Positions 11,318 through 21,246 of a stretch of 64,000 nucleotides of DNA are shown piece by piece. Position numbers and translations under genes: made by a program. Source of the stretch: Effrenium voratum (taxonomy: Eukaryota > Sar > Dinophyceae > Suessiales > Symbiodiniaceae); contig CAUJNA010003068.1 of assembly GCA_963377175.1 (NCBI GenBank), positions 724,501-788,500 of the forward strand. Direction: 5' to 3'. The notes beneath the pieces are model-generated. The model was not told where the DNA came from. It was given only the letters and a program-made list of their open reading frames with translations, and did no database searches. The first letter of the stretch is position 1; every line of letters begins with the position of its first letter.

Positions 11318-14002
11318 TCATGTCCTTCGCAATCCCTCCTTGGACGTCAATCCGGACCACCATAGATCCGGGGGCATGATCGGAATGTGTGTGTACGGAA
11401 ATGTGGGAACTCCGTCAACTGTTCCCGAAGCAGTCTGCATGGTCCCTTTTATGGGGTCACACGTGGGTGTGAGCGCCTTGACGTTATCCGGGTCAGACAG
11501 CAAGCTCGGGTCAAGTAGACCAATCTGCAGACATGCATGTTTCCATTTGCGTCCATCATTGAACGCCTTGGTGTAGATGTCAGCCGCCATTCTGTCGGTG
11601 ACCTCATACGCCAAATACATGTAATCACGTGTGAACATCTCATGCATCCACGAAATGCTAACACCATGGCTTCTCTCTAGGTGGCGCATCGTGGGGCTTC
11701 TCCCCGATCGCACGACACCGATCATAGCCTTGTTATCGTCATAGAACACAAAGTTCGGTGACTTCTTGAGAATCCGCTCTAACAATTTTAGAGCAGGCAT
11801 ACCCATCGATCTCATGGCAACATCGGCCGCAACTATTTCGGCCTCGGGAGTGGAATGACTCACACAACCCTGTCTTTTGGAGCTGCCAGACAACGGGAAC
11901 CGAGTATTGGGCCCTTGTATATTCAAGTGTCCACCAGAGGTGGAACGTAGCGAGTCAACGCATCCTGCAAAGTCAGCGTCCGCATACAAGGCCAAGCGCA
12001 CATCATCCATGGAGTCTCCGACCCAACCGACCATGCGCCAATGTTTAGTGTGATGCACATAGCACATCAAATGATGCAAACCCCGATCATCGGAGTCAGT
12101 CCACCTGTGCGCATTCCGTGCTAGGCGATTCACTTGCCGCAACAAATCGAAGCGAGCAATCCGCGCACCGTACAGCAACTTCATTAGTACGCTAGCGGCA
12201 TGCGGAGCAAGGTGTCCACGCACGGGCTCCTTCATGGCCAACTCAGGAGTCCCTCCCCGTTGGTCCGGCACTGTGGCAGAACCGTCGGTGGGCACAAGAT
12301 TGTTACACCAATTGCACACGACTGACGGCCCCTCTCTGGCAGGCTTCCGTGAGACGTGATTCTTTGTTTCTTCATGCAACTCAGGAGTGACAACCTTATT
12401 CAACTTTACATCGCCCGCCACCTCAAGATAGCGGTCGACACAGGAACGTAGGAACTGTTCCATGTCATAGGTCACCGTTGTTACGCGGTGTCCGTTCCCG
12501 AGAGTGACGTTTCCCTTGCTTTGGTTACAACCAAGGTACATGTCAAGTCCGGTCTCGGGCTCAATCTTCAAACGTGTACGCAACATGCTCCACCCTTGGG
12601 CAAGGTTCTTCTGCGGCCCTGCCATTTTGAAGTCGTCGACATACACAACCAGAACAAGCTGGAGCTTTTCATGAATGTACACTGACGGCCATTCTTCGCC
12701 GATGGGTTCAAAACCAACGGCACGCACCGATTCATCGCAGTGCTGCTCCCAGAATGTTCCCGCATCTGGGTGTCCGTACAGCGCCTTCCTCAACGGGACG
12801 ACTGGTCTCCTGTACTTATCCCATTTGCATTCATTCGGCACGGCCTCCGGTGGCAATTCAGTCCAACACGGCGTGCCTCTCAAGGTGGCCTGAATGTACG
12901 CCTGAACAGCGTCGGCCATCTGCACATCCCAACCGTCATGACAACCCAAAAAATCCGCCCAACGCGAGGCCTCAAACGAAGCAGGAGAGTTCCCCAAGTC
13001 TTGAAACATCGCAGCTTCAAAGCTTTGATTCTTCACTTGGTTCCCCAGCAACACGCCTCTACCCTTGAACTTCCTCTTAGGATCACCAACAGGCAACTGT
13101 GAGTGCTTTTCAACGCAAATACCATGTGCGCGAGCCATGTGTATCTCTTCTCCTTTCGCTTTTGCCTCCTTGGCCACAGCGTCATATTCACGCACTGCGC
13201 CAAGATCGAAGACGCCCTGGTCGATTAATCCCGACCATTCTTTCTTCATCGATGCCAACGCATCAGGGTTGGTCAGCATTTCTTTCCGGCCAACCGGTCT
13301 GGACACTAAAGCGTCGAAGAATCGTACAACTTTCACGGCCTTCTCTCTGTGCTGTATTCGCTCAGAAGTCACGCACGGCATCGATGGGTATTTCTTGGCT
13401 TCACCGTCTTCGCCTATCGCAGGCATCGCGAGTGGCACTTTTCCAGAAACTACCTCAGCAGACTCCTCCCATTCATACCAGGTAAGATCCGTCGATTCGT
13501 CGACCGTTGGATCCGTCCCCGATGTCGTCTCAGCTTCGTCTATGACTGATGCAACTGCCGTCGTCCAATTTCGAGTCGACTTTGATCGCTCCTCTGACTT
13601 GAACTTCCAGGCATAAATTACTACCAGACACTCAAACTCTTTCTCAAGCTGAACGTTTCGTCTCAAGACGTCTTGGGATTGCTTGGAATCCATGAGAACA
13701 ACCACTCCGTCAACAGGATTTACGACAATCCTGACCCAATCAAGCTCAGCCAAGTGTTTCCCATCCATTGCGTTCTTGATCTTTGATATGTTCTTCCGCA
13801 ATCCCCAATTGTACTGCCATTCAACTCCACCCCAGCGGTTTCGAAGCATCGCTCGAATTCTCTTACCACCGGGCATCTGCAACGCCTGCGCCTCTGCCGG
13901 CGCAGAAATCTCAGATTCCTTACTCTTGGGATCTTCTTTCTTCTTCTTACCACCACCCTTCACCTCGGCCTTTTCCTCCTCAGAGTAGTACTTTCTCATC
14001 AT
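11318..14002 (-). CDS. copia reverse transcriptase and RNase H
   Basis: The longest clean frame in the element (894 codons). An N-terminal Lys/Glu-rich linker leads to the RT domain: DAVQAYIQATL (fingers/palm), PLRKALYGHPDAG (the copia-type KALYG motif) and the catalytic YVDDFKMAG. RNase H follows with ALYADADFAGC, PEAEIVAAD, YDDNKAMI and a MAADIYTKAF tail, giving the Asp-Glu-Asp set and the usual copia ending. Function: copying element RNA into DNA and removing the RNA strand, in cytoplasmic virus-like particles for relatives. The upstream frame is broken, so the domain would not be made as part of an intact Pol. Confidence 0.92.
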   Translation of the reverse strand: MMRKYYSEEEKAEVKGGGKKKKEDPKSKESEISAPAEAQALQMPGGKRIRAMLRNRWGGVEWQYNWGLRKNISKIKNAMDGKHLAELDWVRIVVNPVDGVVVLMDSKQSQDVLRRNVQLEKEFECLVVIYAWKFKSEERSKSTRNWTTAVASVIDEAETTSGTDPTVDESTDLTWYEWEESAEVVSGKVPLAMPAIGEDGEAKKYPSMPCVTSERIQHREKAVKVVRFFDALVSRPVGRKEMLTNPDALASMKKEWSGLIDQGVFDLGAVREYDAVAKEAKAKGEEIHMARAHGICVEKHSQLPVGDPKRKFKGRGVLLGNQVKNQSFEAAMFQDLGNSPASFEASRWADFLGCHDGWDVQMADAVQAYIQATLRGTPCWTELPPEAVPNECKWDKYRRPVVPLRKALYGHPDAGTFWEQHCDESVRAVGFEPIGEEWPSVYIHEKLQLVLVVYVDDFKMAGPQKNLAQGWSMLRTRLKIEPETGLDMYLGCNQSKGNVTLGNGHRVTTVTYDMEQFLRSCVDRYLEVAGDVKLNKVVTPELHEETKNHVSRKPAREGPSVVCNWCNNLVPTDGSATVPDQRGGTPELAMKEPVRGHLAPHAASVLMKLLYGARIARFDLLRQVNRLARNAHRWTDSDDRGLHHLMCYVHHTKHWRMVGWVGDSMDDVRLALYADADFAGCVDSLRSTSGGHLNIQGPNTRFPLSGSSKRQGCVSHSTPEAEIVAADVAMRSMGMPALKLLERILKKSPNFVFYDDNKAMIGVVRSGRSPTMRHLERSHGVSISWMHEMFTRDYMYLAYEVTDRMAADIYTKAFNDGRKWKHACLQIGLLDPSLLSDPDNVKALTPTCDPIKGTMQTASGTVDGVPTFPYTHIPIMPPDLWWSGLTSKEGLRRT

Positions 14003-14009
14003 TGCCCAT

Positions 14010-15702
14010 TCATCGGGAGTGTATTCTGGAGGTCTCGTCGTCTTCTAGCCTGAATCCATCTTTCCCGACAGGATATGGTCTCCCGGCCTTATCGATCTTC
14101 ACCTCCTTACCATCATCGTTGACGTACGTGATGCCATCCCCAGGTAGTCCAGCTGACACATGTGGAAGGTCGGGCCTCTTAACTTCTTCATCGCCCTTGG
14201 CATGTCCATCTCCTTTCCCTCTTGATGAGCTTGGTCTAGCGTCCTTTTCTTCTACATGGTCCCCCCGACCTCCGACAAGTACTTCCGGACCATCGTCAAG
14301 CAGCAGACCAGCGATCTGATCGACCTCGTCGTCGAGCAGTCGCTTCTCGTGCATCCAGACCGATTGCATCGACGGACATCTCAATCCCTTCCAAAGTCTC
14401 GTTGGCAGCCTTGTACTTCTGTTGTATTGGGAATGTCAGAGGAGACTTCAGAATCATCCTCTCCGTCTGATGTGGCATTCTCAATCGAGGTGGAACCTTT
14501 GCCTTCTTGATGTTCAACTCTGCACCCGCAAACGCAGTGAGTGCCCAAGCGCGGTACTTGTTTGCCCAATGCATCCCGGTGCTCAATACATATCCGGCAA
14601 ATATACCAGTTTCCCCTCTTGGTTCGAACTTCTCCCTCTTCTCCCCTCGTGCTTCACTTGGATTGAAGTCTACTAGCGCATCAAAAGGTATCTTCTCGCC
14701 TTTGAACTCCTCGCCACGCAGCCTCATCCAAGCACTCGACCCATTCACTTCTGTGGGTAGGCCGGCATGTACAAGACAAGCCGAAGTCTGGTCAATGATG
14801 AATTGGTTGGTTCTTTCAGCAAGGGAATTATTCTGCGGTCGTCCAGGCAGCGATAGGTCGTGGTTCAGCTTCAGCTCCACGCACGCATTGATCAGTTCTG
14901 GGCCATCATCCGAATAAACCTGCTTGATCTTCCTCCTCCCGCAGAAGTGCTTGATAGCCCTGACGACGGAGTCAGTGTCTCTTCTCACGGTTGGATAAGC
15001 CATGATAATCCCGGTATATATGTCCCGAATAATGAGCGCATACCTGCCTTCCACTTCATGATCTCCTGACGCCGTCACAAAGTCGAACGTCACCAGGTCC
15101 CCGAACATCTTTACCTCCCTCTTGAAGGCTCCTGTTCGTGATCTGAAGTGTCTCATCTTTGCCTTGACGCATGACTCGCAGAAAGGATTTCGGTACCTGT
15201 GTGTAAGTAAATGAGCGATGGAGTTGGCGTCCCTCTTGAGGACTCCCACTTTCCTCTTTATTGATGATCCTTCGTACACATCAACTTCAATTCCGGCGTC
15301 TGGATCATCCTCATCAACCTCTTCCTCGTGAGCTTCGGCATCACCATGTCGATGTGGGACTGACCCAACATCTACAGGTATTTCCTCGGCTACGGGAGGC
15401 GGACGTACCGGACCGGCTCCTCCGGGTGGTCCGAAGTCGAACGCACCATCATGGTGTCCGCCCTCGGCCTCTGCGGATTCACCGACAGCGGCGGGTGTGA
15501 CTTCGTTGTCATCGTCGCCTTCCTGATCTGCCTCATCGTTTGTTACCGTTGCCAATACTTCCGAAAAGTGCTCCTTGAGGTCGTCTATCGTAGGGCGATG
15601 CCTGTTGCTCCGAAGCTTACCATCACTCACGAGGTATGGGATGTCGTCCTTAACCTGCAAGTGCACGAATCCCTGCTTTGCCAGGCATCCAGTGAAACGC
15701 AA
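14010..15702 (-). CDS. copia integrase with frame-shifted C-terminal linker
   Basis: The frame ending at 14296 holds an acidic Pro-rich spacer, then an HHCC zinc site (HLLTHRYRNPFCESC), then the DDE core: GDLVTFDFVT (first Asp), VYSDDGPEL (second Asp) and NNSLAERTNQ (Glu). A basic C-terminal region follows. Near 14380 the reading moves to another frame (14010-14384: acidic linker with VNDDGKEVKIDKAGRPYPVG), then near 14010 to the RT frame. Integrase normally inserts the cDNA into host DNA. All three catalytic acids are present, but the frame breaks cut it off from both protease and RT. Confidence 0.85.
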
Positions 15703-16440
15703 AACCCATCTTCATGCACCTCCTCCCTACTGACAATACCGTGGGTGTCTCATCCAACACGTGCGGCTCGACAGTCTCGTCCAATTCGTCCACGACTATC
15801 TTGGCCACGTCGGATGTGGAAGTGGAACCATTCGCGGTCTGGAACACAATCTCGTCATCGTCTTTCACAATGTCAACACCCAGGCTCTTTGCCTTGGCTC
15901 GTCCGATGAGATCATGACCACATCCGGTGTCCATCAACCATTTCACCCGTTTGCTGATGCACGTTGACATGGCGGAAACGTTCTTCGGCAAACCATGCTG
16001 TTTCTTCCAGTCGACGGCCGATTCCCTGATTTCGTCCTTGCTCTGATCGCACTTTCCCTTCTGAAACGCGAAACATGCTCCATCATCCCTCTTTGGTGAC
16101 GACGATCTGGATTTGGACTTACCTTTTCCTTTCCCTTTGGGCATGTTCTCCAGCTTGCGCTCCGTCTTCTTGCTGTGGGAAAATGTGCATTCATTCCCTT
16201 TCACGCATCCCTTCGCCGATTTGAAGTGATACCAACAGGGGTTATCTTTGCCTCCGCCCGGACTCTTGCCTCTGTCGCTGGCACCGTCGGACTTGCCGTT
16301 CTTGCCAGCATGGCCCTTTGCTTTGGCCTTTGGGAGTACAGGAGCAGCATCAGGTCCACCGGGTTTCCCCTTTCTGCCTTTACCACCCTGGTTCTCCTGT
16401 TTGCCAGTGGCTGGGGCTGCATCCCTGCCGCCCTGCTGAG
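15650..16440 (-). CDS. copia Gag C-terminus and aspartic protease (5'-truncated)
   Basis: Two CCCH-type zinc fingers are readable: CWYHFKSAKGCVKGNECTFSH and, less complete, CFAFQKGKCDQ. CCCH fingers replace the usual CCHC knuckle in many dinoflagellate retroelements. The protease follows with WLMDTGCGHDLIG (DTG replaced by DTGCG, catalytic Asp kept). Upstream of about 16440 the open frame becomes the antisense of the PLV helicase fragment, so Gag is missing its front. At the 3' side the frame changes near 15690 to enter the integrase frame. Confidence 0.8.
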
Positions 16441-16912
16441 ATCCGCGGTCGAGCGCAGCCTCCTGCGCGACGAGAGGCCTTTGCTCCTGGACGAGCTTCA
16501 GATCAGCAGCAGCAACATCGGCGCCCAAGGCGGGGGAGTGGACACGCTGAAGCATCTCCTCGGTCTGTCGCCCGACTTGCCAGCCACCATCAAATGTCGC
16601 TACAACGACGTGAAGGTGCCTGCGGAGACGTTCAGGATCATCACGGTGCAGGACCTGGCGAAACTCCACCACAGCTTGGACGACATGGCAAAGATTTGCC
16701 CTCCGGACCTCATGCTCGACGGGTTTGAGTGGCGCGCTCGCCCGCTTGAAAAGGTCTTTGACGCGGACACGCGCGCGGTGCTGAAGCGCTGCATCCTCGT
16801 GGAAGTGACGGCGCAGTGTGTCAAGGACTCTGTGCGCGAGAAGCGAAAGTTCGGGTCCGACAAGGCGATCTCCATGGCGGAGAGTTTGAGGGCCTTGTAC
16901 AACGGCCAGTAA
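16430..16912 (+). pseudogene. SF3 helicase, C-terminal half, inverted
   Basis: Plus-strand frame ending in TAA at 16910-16912. It carries the second half of a superfamily 3 helicase: RPLLLDELQISS (Walker B), TIKCRYNDVKVPAETFRIIT (the stretch leading into motif C, which ends at IITVQD) and PLEKVFDADTRAVLKRCIL. No Walker A motif lies upstream; instead the copia Gag begins. The matching N-terminal half with Walker A lies immediately to the right on the opposite strand. So one helicase gene has been broken and half of it flipped. Function in PLVs: unwinding DNA during viral replication. This copy cannot encode an intact enzyme. Confidence 0.8.
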
Positions 16913-18240
16913 TTCGCGACACAGCCGGGCCTGCCTTTTGAGGGCACCATGACGAACTCGTCCAGACCCACGTCGCGGGCCACCATGGCTGCCAGGCAAC
17001 TTGCCAGGGGAGTTTTCCCCTTGCCGCTGTCTCCGTAGAAGATCAGGGTCCTTCGCCCGTAGGCCTCGAAAAAGTCCAGTGGCTGCTTCTGGTGGACCTC
17101 GGGGTTGTACCACCAGCAGTTCACGGTGCTCTCGTTGATGACGAAGTCGGTCATCAGAAGTTGGCGATGGCGCGACACCAGCAGGCTCTCCGTTTGCAAC
17201 TGGTCGTCCTGGAGTTGCTTGCGGAGCTGCAAGAGGGCCCTGCTCTGCAAGTGCACGAACTCGTCCTCACTGTTCGGCGGGCGCTTGCCGGTGTTCAAGG
17301 CCTTGTCGCCTCGGAAGGTCGTGTCGAGCTTGATGAGATGGCTCTGGAACTCGGACGTCGTCATATCGTCGTAGTTCTTCAAAACCCGTCGTGGGGAGAA
17401 CTCTGGCGCCGGAGGTTCGTTTGCTGCAACAAGGCCGTCGTACTCGCCCCGACTCATGGCCCGCATGGTCCCCTTCTGCTCCAAGCAGTTGGCCATCAGC
17501 TTCACGACATCGTGAAGCTTCCCCTTGCCAAGCTTGTAGAGCTGGGTGGACGCCGGAGGATGGGGCAGCAGCTTCATGGTGGGCTTGTGGAAGAAGACCC
17601 ACAAGTTTGCCCCTCTTTCGGGTCGAAGCACGACGTGGTGGCCGACGTCAGGAGGCTGAGCTTGGCCCACGAGGCGCCACGCCATCCAAGCGCAACCTTT
17701 GCCCTGGTACTTGTCGTCCCCCACCCTGTAAAGGCACTCCAGCAGTTCTGCTTCGGACACACCCGGGCCTGTGTGGCGGAACTCGCAGGGAACCAGAACG
17801 TGGTTGCTGCTGTGGAAGACGGGAGCGGCCTTGTTCCTCATGAAATCCTCGTCTTGCGGCTCGGCGGCCCTTGGCAGCAAGAAGGTGGTTACCTCCGGCT
17901 CCGGCTTCTCCGGCTCGCTCTCCTCGCTCGCCTCGCTCGCCTTCCTCTTCAAGTTCAGGTAAATGGGCTGGCGCGGAGACTGAGGCTTCACGGGCGGAGT
18001 GTCCGGGGCGGCTTCGCGGCGATCCAACCACTCCACCAGGCGATGCTCCTTGACGAGTTCTTCAAAGATGGGCAGAGCCTGCTTGCAGCCGATGCTGTCG
18101 TAGGACAGTATCTCCCGCATGTCGTCCAGGGTCTCGAGCACGCGAGTCCCCATTCTCACGGAGTGCGGAAGGACGGTAGACAGCACCAGGTTCGCTGCCG
18201 CCTCGCGCGCCTCGCGCTCGCACTCGGATCGAGTCGCCAT
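16913..18240 (-). pseudogene. SF3 helicase, N-terminal part with Walker A
   Basis: Starts at the ATG at 18240 (MATRSECERE). About 440 codons: a helical N-terminus, a Lys/Glu/Pro linker (SEASEESEPEKPEPE), a mixed domain of unknown function with CAWMAWRLVGQAQPP, then TLIFYGDSGKGKTPLASCLA, the Walker A loop of an SF3 helicase, and FVMVPSKGRPG. Beyond about 16913 the open frame is only the antisense of the flipped C-terminal half, so Walker B and motif C are missing here. In PLVs such proteins combine a primase-like or origin-binding domain with the helicase; I cannot identify the N-terminal domain. It is divergent from the SF1 helicase gene, 174 bases away. Confidence 0.8.
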
Positions 18241-18414
18241 CGCAGAGCTTGCTTCTCGAGCAAATAGTGACTTTGTTGAAAGCCAGCTGTGTTTAAACCC
18301 TACAGGCACCAGCCCGCCCGCTGCGAAAACGCTCTGACGGCCTGATAACCCGTTTGAACGCACCCCCGACTTGGCCGTGCGCCGAGCAAAAAAAACTGGC
18401 CCCGTAAAAAAAGA
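18241..18414. promoter_or_regulatory. divergent promoter region of the two PLV A helicases
   Basis: The 174 bases between the two head-to-head starts contain GTTTAAAC (about 18290) and A-rich runs just before the plus-strand ATG (AAAAAAACTGG and TAAAAAAAGAATGG). No clear TATA box is seen. Assigned as promoter region by position only. Confidence 0.4.
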
Positions 18415-19911
18415 ATGGCAAGTTGGGCGAGACAACGACAGCAGATCACGGAGGCCGCGGACGGCGGCGCCCGGGCTCGCACGGGGGCGGATGGTGCCGT
18501 CGTGCTGAACCTGCGGCGCGGCCCGGGGGCCTACGCGCTGCTCTCGCGCGCGGACGGGCAGCTGACCCGGGCGGGCCAGCACTACTACTCCCACCTGGGC
18601 CTGCGGCCTCCCAGCAAGGACTTCGACTACAACCAGCCCCTCATCCGCGAGGGGCCCAACGACTACATCCTGCTGCGCAACGGGCAGAAGAAGCTCGTGC
18701 GCTCCCTGCAGGGCGGAGAGCACCGGCTGACCAAGCTGGGCAAGGGCTTCTTCCGCGACAAGTACTACGAGTACCTGGTCCACGTGCCGGTGATCATCCG
18801 GGGCAGGCGGCGCAGCGGGCGGAACGCCGGCGCGGGCTACGAGCGCAGGGACTGGCTGCCGGTGAACGAGCTGGGCGGCGCCACGAGGCACCCGGCGCAC
18901 CTCACGGAGGAGCAGGTGGCGCAGCGGGTCAGGCAACAAGTGGAGGCCTCGCTCGGGACGGCCCCATCCTGCAGCTCTCGGACGAGACCTACTTCCTCGA
19001 CCCCGAGGGGCACTGGCAGACGGCCGACCACTGGGTGCGCAGGTACGTGCGCGGGGGCAGCGCGCAAAAGCTGGACTGGCTGGTGGTGGAGGAGATCACG
19101 CAGCTGGACATGGCGCTCTGGGCGGACCTGGCCTGCGTGGGGCTGAACGCCGACGTGAAGTTCCTGCTGCTGGGAGACTTCCGGCAGCTGCCGGCCGCGC
19201 TGGACTCCTGGGCCGGGCGGCCCATCAGCGCGCCGTTGGAGCACAGCCAGCTGATCCGCGACCTGGCCGGCGGGCACAGGCACGAGCTCACGGAGAACAT
19301 GCGCTCCGACCCCGGCATCTTCAACTTCGTGAAGTGGCTGCGGGTCGGCGAGGAGGCGTGCCCCACGCTGGAGCAGGCCAAGGCGAGGCTGAGGGAGCTC
19401 TACCCCTCCAAGCCCGGGTGGCCGGACACCACGCTGGTCATCAGCCACAGCAAGCGCATGGCCGTGAACGCAGCGGCGAACCGGGCCCTGGCGCCGGAGG
19501 CCTCAAAGCTCTTAGAGTTGGAGACACACGTCATCCACATAGATTTGGGTTGTTGCCAAACAACCAATGGGTGTTGCCAAACTGCAACACCCCAAAACAG
19601 CCCGCGGAGCATGAGGGTTTGGCCGGGGCTGCGCCTCATCGGGGCCGGCGGAAAGATACCCAAGGGCGTCTTTGCGGCCGTGGCGGAAGTGGAGCCGGAC
19701 GGAGTGAGGCTGGACAACGGCATGCGGCTGAAGAACCAGGAGCTGCTGCGGGCCACCCGGCCGAGCCACGCAGTGACCTACGCCAGCTGCCAGGGCCTCA
19801 CCCTCCACAACCGCGTCCGCCTGGACCTGGAGTCCTGCCACCTCACGCTGCGCCTACCTGTACGTGGGCGCCTCGCGGGCCACGAGCTCCGAGCTGCTGG
19901 AGGCGGCCTAG
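18415..19911 (+). pseudogene. SF1 (Pif1-like) helicase, internally deleted and frame-broken
   Basis: Three frames make one protein. 18415 to about 18955: an N-terminal domain (NDYILLRNGQKKLVR, KYYEYLVHVPVIIRGRRR, RRDWLPVNELG). About 18965 to 19850: WLVVEEITQLDMALW (Walker B with acidic pair), FLLLGDFRQLPA (motif III), HELTENMRSDPGIF (motif IV), TTLVISHSKRMAVN and HAVTYASCQGLTL (motif V). 19850-19911 returns to the first frame with YLYVGASRATSSELLEAA (motif VI, catalytic Arg). Walker A should lie between the first two parts but is absent, so a middle section is probably deleted. An extra stretch near 19530-19600 with repeated TGTTGCCAAAC sits between motifs. It could not unwind DNA as it stands. 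Confidence 0.8.
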
Positions 19912-20437
19912 AACGGGCAGCACGGCGCCTCCAGGGGCTCCAGCATGAGGTGGCGCACCTCGAAGAGCACGCCCCACTGCCTGCCCATCAGCCACACGTG
20001 CCGGGCCTCCACAAGCGCGCGGCCCCTGCGGCGCGCGAACTCCGCGGGGCGCGGCACGCGGTTGCCGGCCGGGTCCCAGAAGAGGCAGCGCTCCAAGTCA
20101 TCTTGCACTTCACGTGCTTGCCCTTGGCGCTCACCTTGACGGCGCGCTGCAGCTGGCTCTCAAGCTCGGTGCGGGCGGCCCCCGGAAAGGGCTTCTGGAA
20201 GACGATCATGTTGTCGATGACGCCCTGCTCCACCTCCTCCGTCCACAGCTCCAGGTTGGTGTTGCTCGCAAAGCACACGCCCACCCTCTTGGCCCCGTCG
20301 TCCTGGAAGTTGCCGGGCTCCCACAGCACCTCCACGTCCACCTTGCACACCAGCGCGCCCTGATGGGAGTCCTCTATGGACATGAACTTTCCCCCCTTGG
20401 CATTGGTCTGAACGTCCAGCCCGAGTGCAAGCTTCAT
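19908..20437 (-). pseudogene. unrecognised PLV A protein, one frame break
   Basis: About 175 codons. From the ATG at 20437: LALGLDVQTNAKGGKFMSIE, then VCKVDVEVLWEPGNF, VGVCFASNTNLELW and a basic KVSAKGKHVK. Near 20108 the frame must shift by one base to continue into DDLERCLFWDPAGNRVPRP, HVWLMGRQWGVLFEV and the stop. The strand-rich pattern with a basic middle would suit a small nucleic-acid-binding protein, but this is a guess. The frame is also open upstream of 20437, so a start nearer the methyltransferase gene is possible. Its stop codon overlaps that of the SF1 helicase in a CTAG palindrome. Confidence 0.6.
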
Positions 20438-20541
20438 TGCGAAGTTCGGCTCCTTTTTTTTATCCGTAGGAAAAAAGTCCGGTCCGATGAACGTGCGAGT
20501 TTTCTTGGTCGTCGCAGTGGCGGTGATCTTGCTCTTTAAAA

Positions 20542-21198
20542 ATGCCGAGGCTCCTGGAGCTTTTCTGCGGCACCAAGTCGGTGGGCAGGGCCTTCGAGGC
20601 GGCGGGCTGGGAGGTCGTCTCCCTGGACATCGTGTCGAAATTTGAGCCGACAATCCTCTGCGACATCCGGAGCTGGGACTACACGACGTTCCCGCCGGGG
20701 CACTTCGACATGGTCTGGGCCAGCCCGGTCTGCACGGAATACAGCCGCGCGCTGACGACGCGCCCGCGGCGGCTCCTGGAGGGCGACGCGCTGGTGCTCA
20801 GCGCCCTTGAGATCATTGCGCACTTTGACCCCTTGATGTGGGTCATAGAGAACCCGGCCACCGGGCTGCTGAAGACCCGGCCGTTCATGGAGCCTCTGCC
20901 CTGGGTGGACGTGACCTACTGCATGTACGGAACTCCGTACAGGAAGCAGACCCGACTGTGGACCAACATGCGCTGGAGACCGAGCCGAGGGCTGTGCAGG
21001 AGCGGCAGCCGCTGCGAGGCGTGGCAGGACGGCAGGCACCTCCGGGCCGCGCAGCGGGGGCCGCGGCTGATGGAGGGGCAGTACGAGAGGGTCAGCCAAT
21101 CACGCGAGCTGCTCTACAGCGTCCCTGCTGCGCTGTGCGAGGAGATTGCGCGCGCGGCCACGGAGGAGCTTGCGGAGCGGCTGAGCATTCCGGACTAG
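20542..21198 (+). CDS. DNA cytosine-5 methyltransferase-like protein of PLV A
   Basis: 218 codons, intact. Motif I is LLELFCGTKSVGRAFEAAGW (SAM binding). Motif IV is MVWASPVCTEYSRA, with Cys as the expected catalytic nucleophile in an SPVC rather than PPC context. IENPATGLL fits the ENV/ENP motif VI. It is much shorter than typical C5 enzymes, like compact phage and giant-virus relatives, and the target-recognition part is small. Role inferred: methylating viral DNA. The start follows TTTAAAA directly. It converges on the major capsid gene, the two being separated by a hairpin array. Confidence 0.8.
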   Translation: MPRLLELFCGTKSVGRAFEAAGWEVVSLDIVSKFEPTILCDIRSWDYTTFPPGHFDMVWASPVCTEYSRALTTRPRRLLEGDALVLSALEIIAHFDPLMWVIENPATGLLKTRPFMEPLPWVDVTYCMYGTPYRKQTRLWTNMRWRPSRGLCRSGSRCEAWQDGRHLRAAQRGPRLMEGQYERVSQSRELLYSVPAALCEEIARAATEELAERLSIPD

Positions 21199-21246
21199 GC
21201 TTCCTCTGGAAAATGCACATTTTTCCATGTTTTTGCATGTTTTTTT

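Larger units (their letters stand above)
9970..16440 (-). mobile_element. Ty1/copia retrotransposon, 5'-truncated, with methyltransferase-like ORF
   Basis: On the minus strand the order is Gag zinc fingers, protease, integrase, RT, RNase H, which is the copia order, followed by a methyltransferase-like ORF. The right side ends abruptly in Gag at about 16440, where sequence changes to the inverted end of the PLV A helicase, so the 5' LTR and the front of Gag are missing. I find no 3' LTR. Three frame changes lie inside the polyprotein (near 15690, 14380 and 14010), so this copy is probably dead. Retroelements with cytosine methyltransferases are known from dinoflagellates, which fits. Confidence 0.85.

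Noticed and set aside
16600..16912. C-terminal extension of the minus-strand SF3 helicase frame
   Set aside because: It is the exact antisense of the flipped helicase half, whose motifs are readable on the plus strand.
18423..18960. Front of the longest plus-strand frame in the SF1 helicase
   Set aside because: Low-complexity Arg/Ala/Gly sequence; the neighbouring frame holds the real N-terminal domain.
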